DNA of 64,000 nucleotides, taken from positions 23,269,533 through 23,333,532 of the forward strand of contig CM062289.1 in the NCBI GenBank assembly GCA_031216915.1, read 5' to 3'. Position numbers and translations under genes: made by a program. Positions 62,581 through 64,000 of this stretch are shown piece after piece (position 1 is the first letter of the stretch; each line of letters starts with the position of its first letter). Under the pieces are notes generated by a model. The model did no database searches, had not been told where the DNA came from, and saw only the letters and a program-made list of their open reading frames with translations. The DNA is from Pictodentalium vernedei (lineage: Eukaryota; Mollusca; Scaphopoda; Dentaliida; Dentaliidae).

Positions 62581-63710
62581 ATAGTTTTACGATAAACAGA
62601 AAAAAAGAATGGAAACAAACAAATGACAAATAGGGTAGACGCACCCAGTACCGATATATTTGAGGGCTGTATTGCTTGCTAACACCCTCTTCCCCTCAGA
62701 AACGCTATTTGTTCCAAATGGTATTTTACTTTGAATAATCTGTAAATGTTAATAGGGTCTAAGCGAAAACTCACGATCAGACATCAGCTGGCCAGAATAT
62801 TGAAGTAGAGCCTTATTTATCCAATAATGTTTGATTTCATCCCAACACATACCAGAATCAAAGATGAAGCGACCATCATCTGTGTGCCCTGAATAGGAGT
62901 TAGGGAATTAGAAAAATTCGAGGATCGAATGCGAAGCACGAGGTAGTTTTTCGAACATGGATAAACAACATCGAAACTAATCCCATAATTGGCTTTTCGC
63001 TGATGTTATTAGTTTAGGGATTACTTTCTTGGTTTATGAAATTTGACAGTCAATTGTCGGGGAATAATCTGTGTTTTCAATACAACATTACTGTTTTCTG
63101 AATAGAGAGAGTTTTTTCAATTCATCATTGTCTTTTTCATCCTATTGTTGAATCCTATAAAATGTTAATTGTTTTGCATTTGTTTGAACTAAATTTGGTT
63201 GACTTCTTTATGTCTCTTTCAATAGTAGAAAGATCAAACTGAACGAGAATGGCTGCGACGGCAAATTGTGCGCAACGTTTTGTCTCAATAGAGCCGACGA
63301 GAGCGCAGTTAAAGTTGGATCGTGTGTGTGTGTGTGGGTTGGTGAGATTGGGGTGGGGGTGGGGCATGTGGGTGGTTTCGGAGAGGATGCACCCGCTGCC
63401 TCATATTTCATAACTTACATTTTTTTAACAAGCAGCGAGGTGGGGGTGGGGGTGGGCTCGATATTATCCGTAATAGCACATGTGCATTCACTACCAGCAG
63501 TAGTGGATTTCCATGTGTAATTGTGAATAATACCACCACCATGCACAGATATAACTCCACTGAGCGTTTCCCGTTTTCTGGGCCGTTATAAATTGTCTGC
63601 TCTTTATTCAAAATTCGAGATAGTTGAGTTTATATAACTGTGGGAATATGTTGGTGGTCAAGTGCAAAGAAGCTATCGGAGGACCACACTGACCTCTAAT
63701 TTTCCGAAAT
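62581..63710. other. No gene seen; GT/GGGT-rich tracts
   Basis: Tracts at 63318-63365 (GTGTGTGTGTGTGG then GGGGTGGGGGTGGGG) and 63437-63456 are G-rich on the plus strand. Opposing short frames cross them. Otherwise unassigned. Confidence 0.45.
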
Positions 63711-63833
63711 ATACACTCTAAAATTAGTTGGGTTAAAAATCAACCTAAATCAACTGGGTGAGTGATTAGGTTCATATTCACACAACCCAGTTGATTTGGG
63801 TTAATTTTTAACCTAATTGATTTTAGAGTGTAC
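63711..63833. mobile_element. Palindromic MITE-like element, 123 bp
   Basis: TACACTCTAAAATTAGTTGG and its complement TAGAGTGTAC-side arm pair; inner arms GGGTTAAAAATCAACC / GGGTTAATTTTTAACC and AAATCAACTGGGT / ACCCAGTTGATTT are near-perfect. The centre GAGTGATTAGGTTCATATTC is unpaired. The ACACTCTAAAA terminus is like that of known palindromic DNA elements in fish genomes (recollection, untested). Confidence 0.75.
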
Positions 63834-64000
63834 CCACTCTCGTGCCCCCCCCCCACCCCCACCCCCCAGAAAACAACAACAAAAAAAAAAAAAACATCGC
63901 TGTTACCCATGGTTGATTACAGCCCTAAATACTGGATCTGCCACTGTGGGGCCCAAATGTCCAAAAGATGCCAGAACTTAGATTATTCTGTCGATGAGAG
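63834..64000. other. Poly-C and poly-A tracts; no gene seen
   Basis: C runs at 63846-63869 and an A run at 63880-63893. The last 100 bp are unassigned. Confidence 0.5.

Overview
The window looks like repeat-dense, gene-poor nuclear DNA of a metazoan, probably a marine invertebrate. A mollusc is my favoured guess, because TGACCTTGAAC-type repeats at 56.05-56.65 kb resemble repeats common in molluscan genomes, but lancelets, brachiopods or hemichordates are not excluded. It is AT-rich with long poly-G/poly-C tracts. It carries many copies of one tRNA-headed SINE with AATA-rich tails and remnants of a Tc1-type transposon and a LINE. I see no intact host gene, no convincing exon chain, no rRNA or tRNA gene and no CRISPR array. 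Every open frame I examined is short and lies in a repeat or is unsupported.

Layout. 0-7 kb: a ~515-540 bp tandem repeat whose whole block is duplicated (block A 52-1880, block B 3160-5580), plus four copies of a TA-targeting MITE (MITE-T). 7-12.5 kb: SINEs, an element with iterated-motif inverted ends, a ~150 bp tandem array and the first TTAA-targeting palindromic MITE (MITE-P). 12.8-16 kb: a dispersed repeat, a 51-bp minisatellite and a 1.3 kb-spaced duplication. 15-20 kb: several long palindromes. 20-21.3 kb: LINE RNase H remnant and MITE-G. 22-31 kb: SINEs, a second iterated-end element, a 282-bp tandem duplication and a Tc1-like element (28542-30140) with a broken DD34E transposase. 31-45 kb: nested insertions (SINEs inside palindromes, hAT MITEs inside palindromes, a four-headed SINE multimer). 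46-54 kb: tandem duplications and a 3.2 kb, 43-bp-unit minisatellite that arose inside a ~600 bp tandem repeat. 54.3-57.9 kb: a 3.55 kb foldback element. 58-64 kb: more palindromes, SINEs, and a 32-bp minisatellite.

The dominant feature is palindromy: about thirty near-perfect inverted repeats, 37-160 bp long with loops of a few bases. Several fall into families. One ~68 bp palindrome core occurs inside two MITE families whose ends are unrelated, and another core occurs with three different flank types. Related empty sites within the window (for MITE-T and for one SINE) and exact target-site duplications (TA, TTAA, 8 bp, 10-13 bp) allow parts of the insertion order to be read directly. Two SINEs are bounded by direct repeats of ~68 and 102 bp, far longer than usual target duplications. 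All family assignments rest on reading motifs, ends and duplications by eye; no database search was possible.
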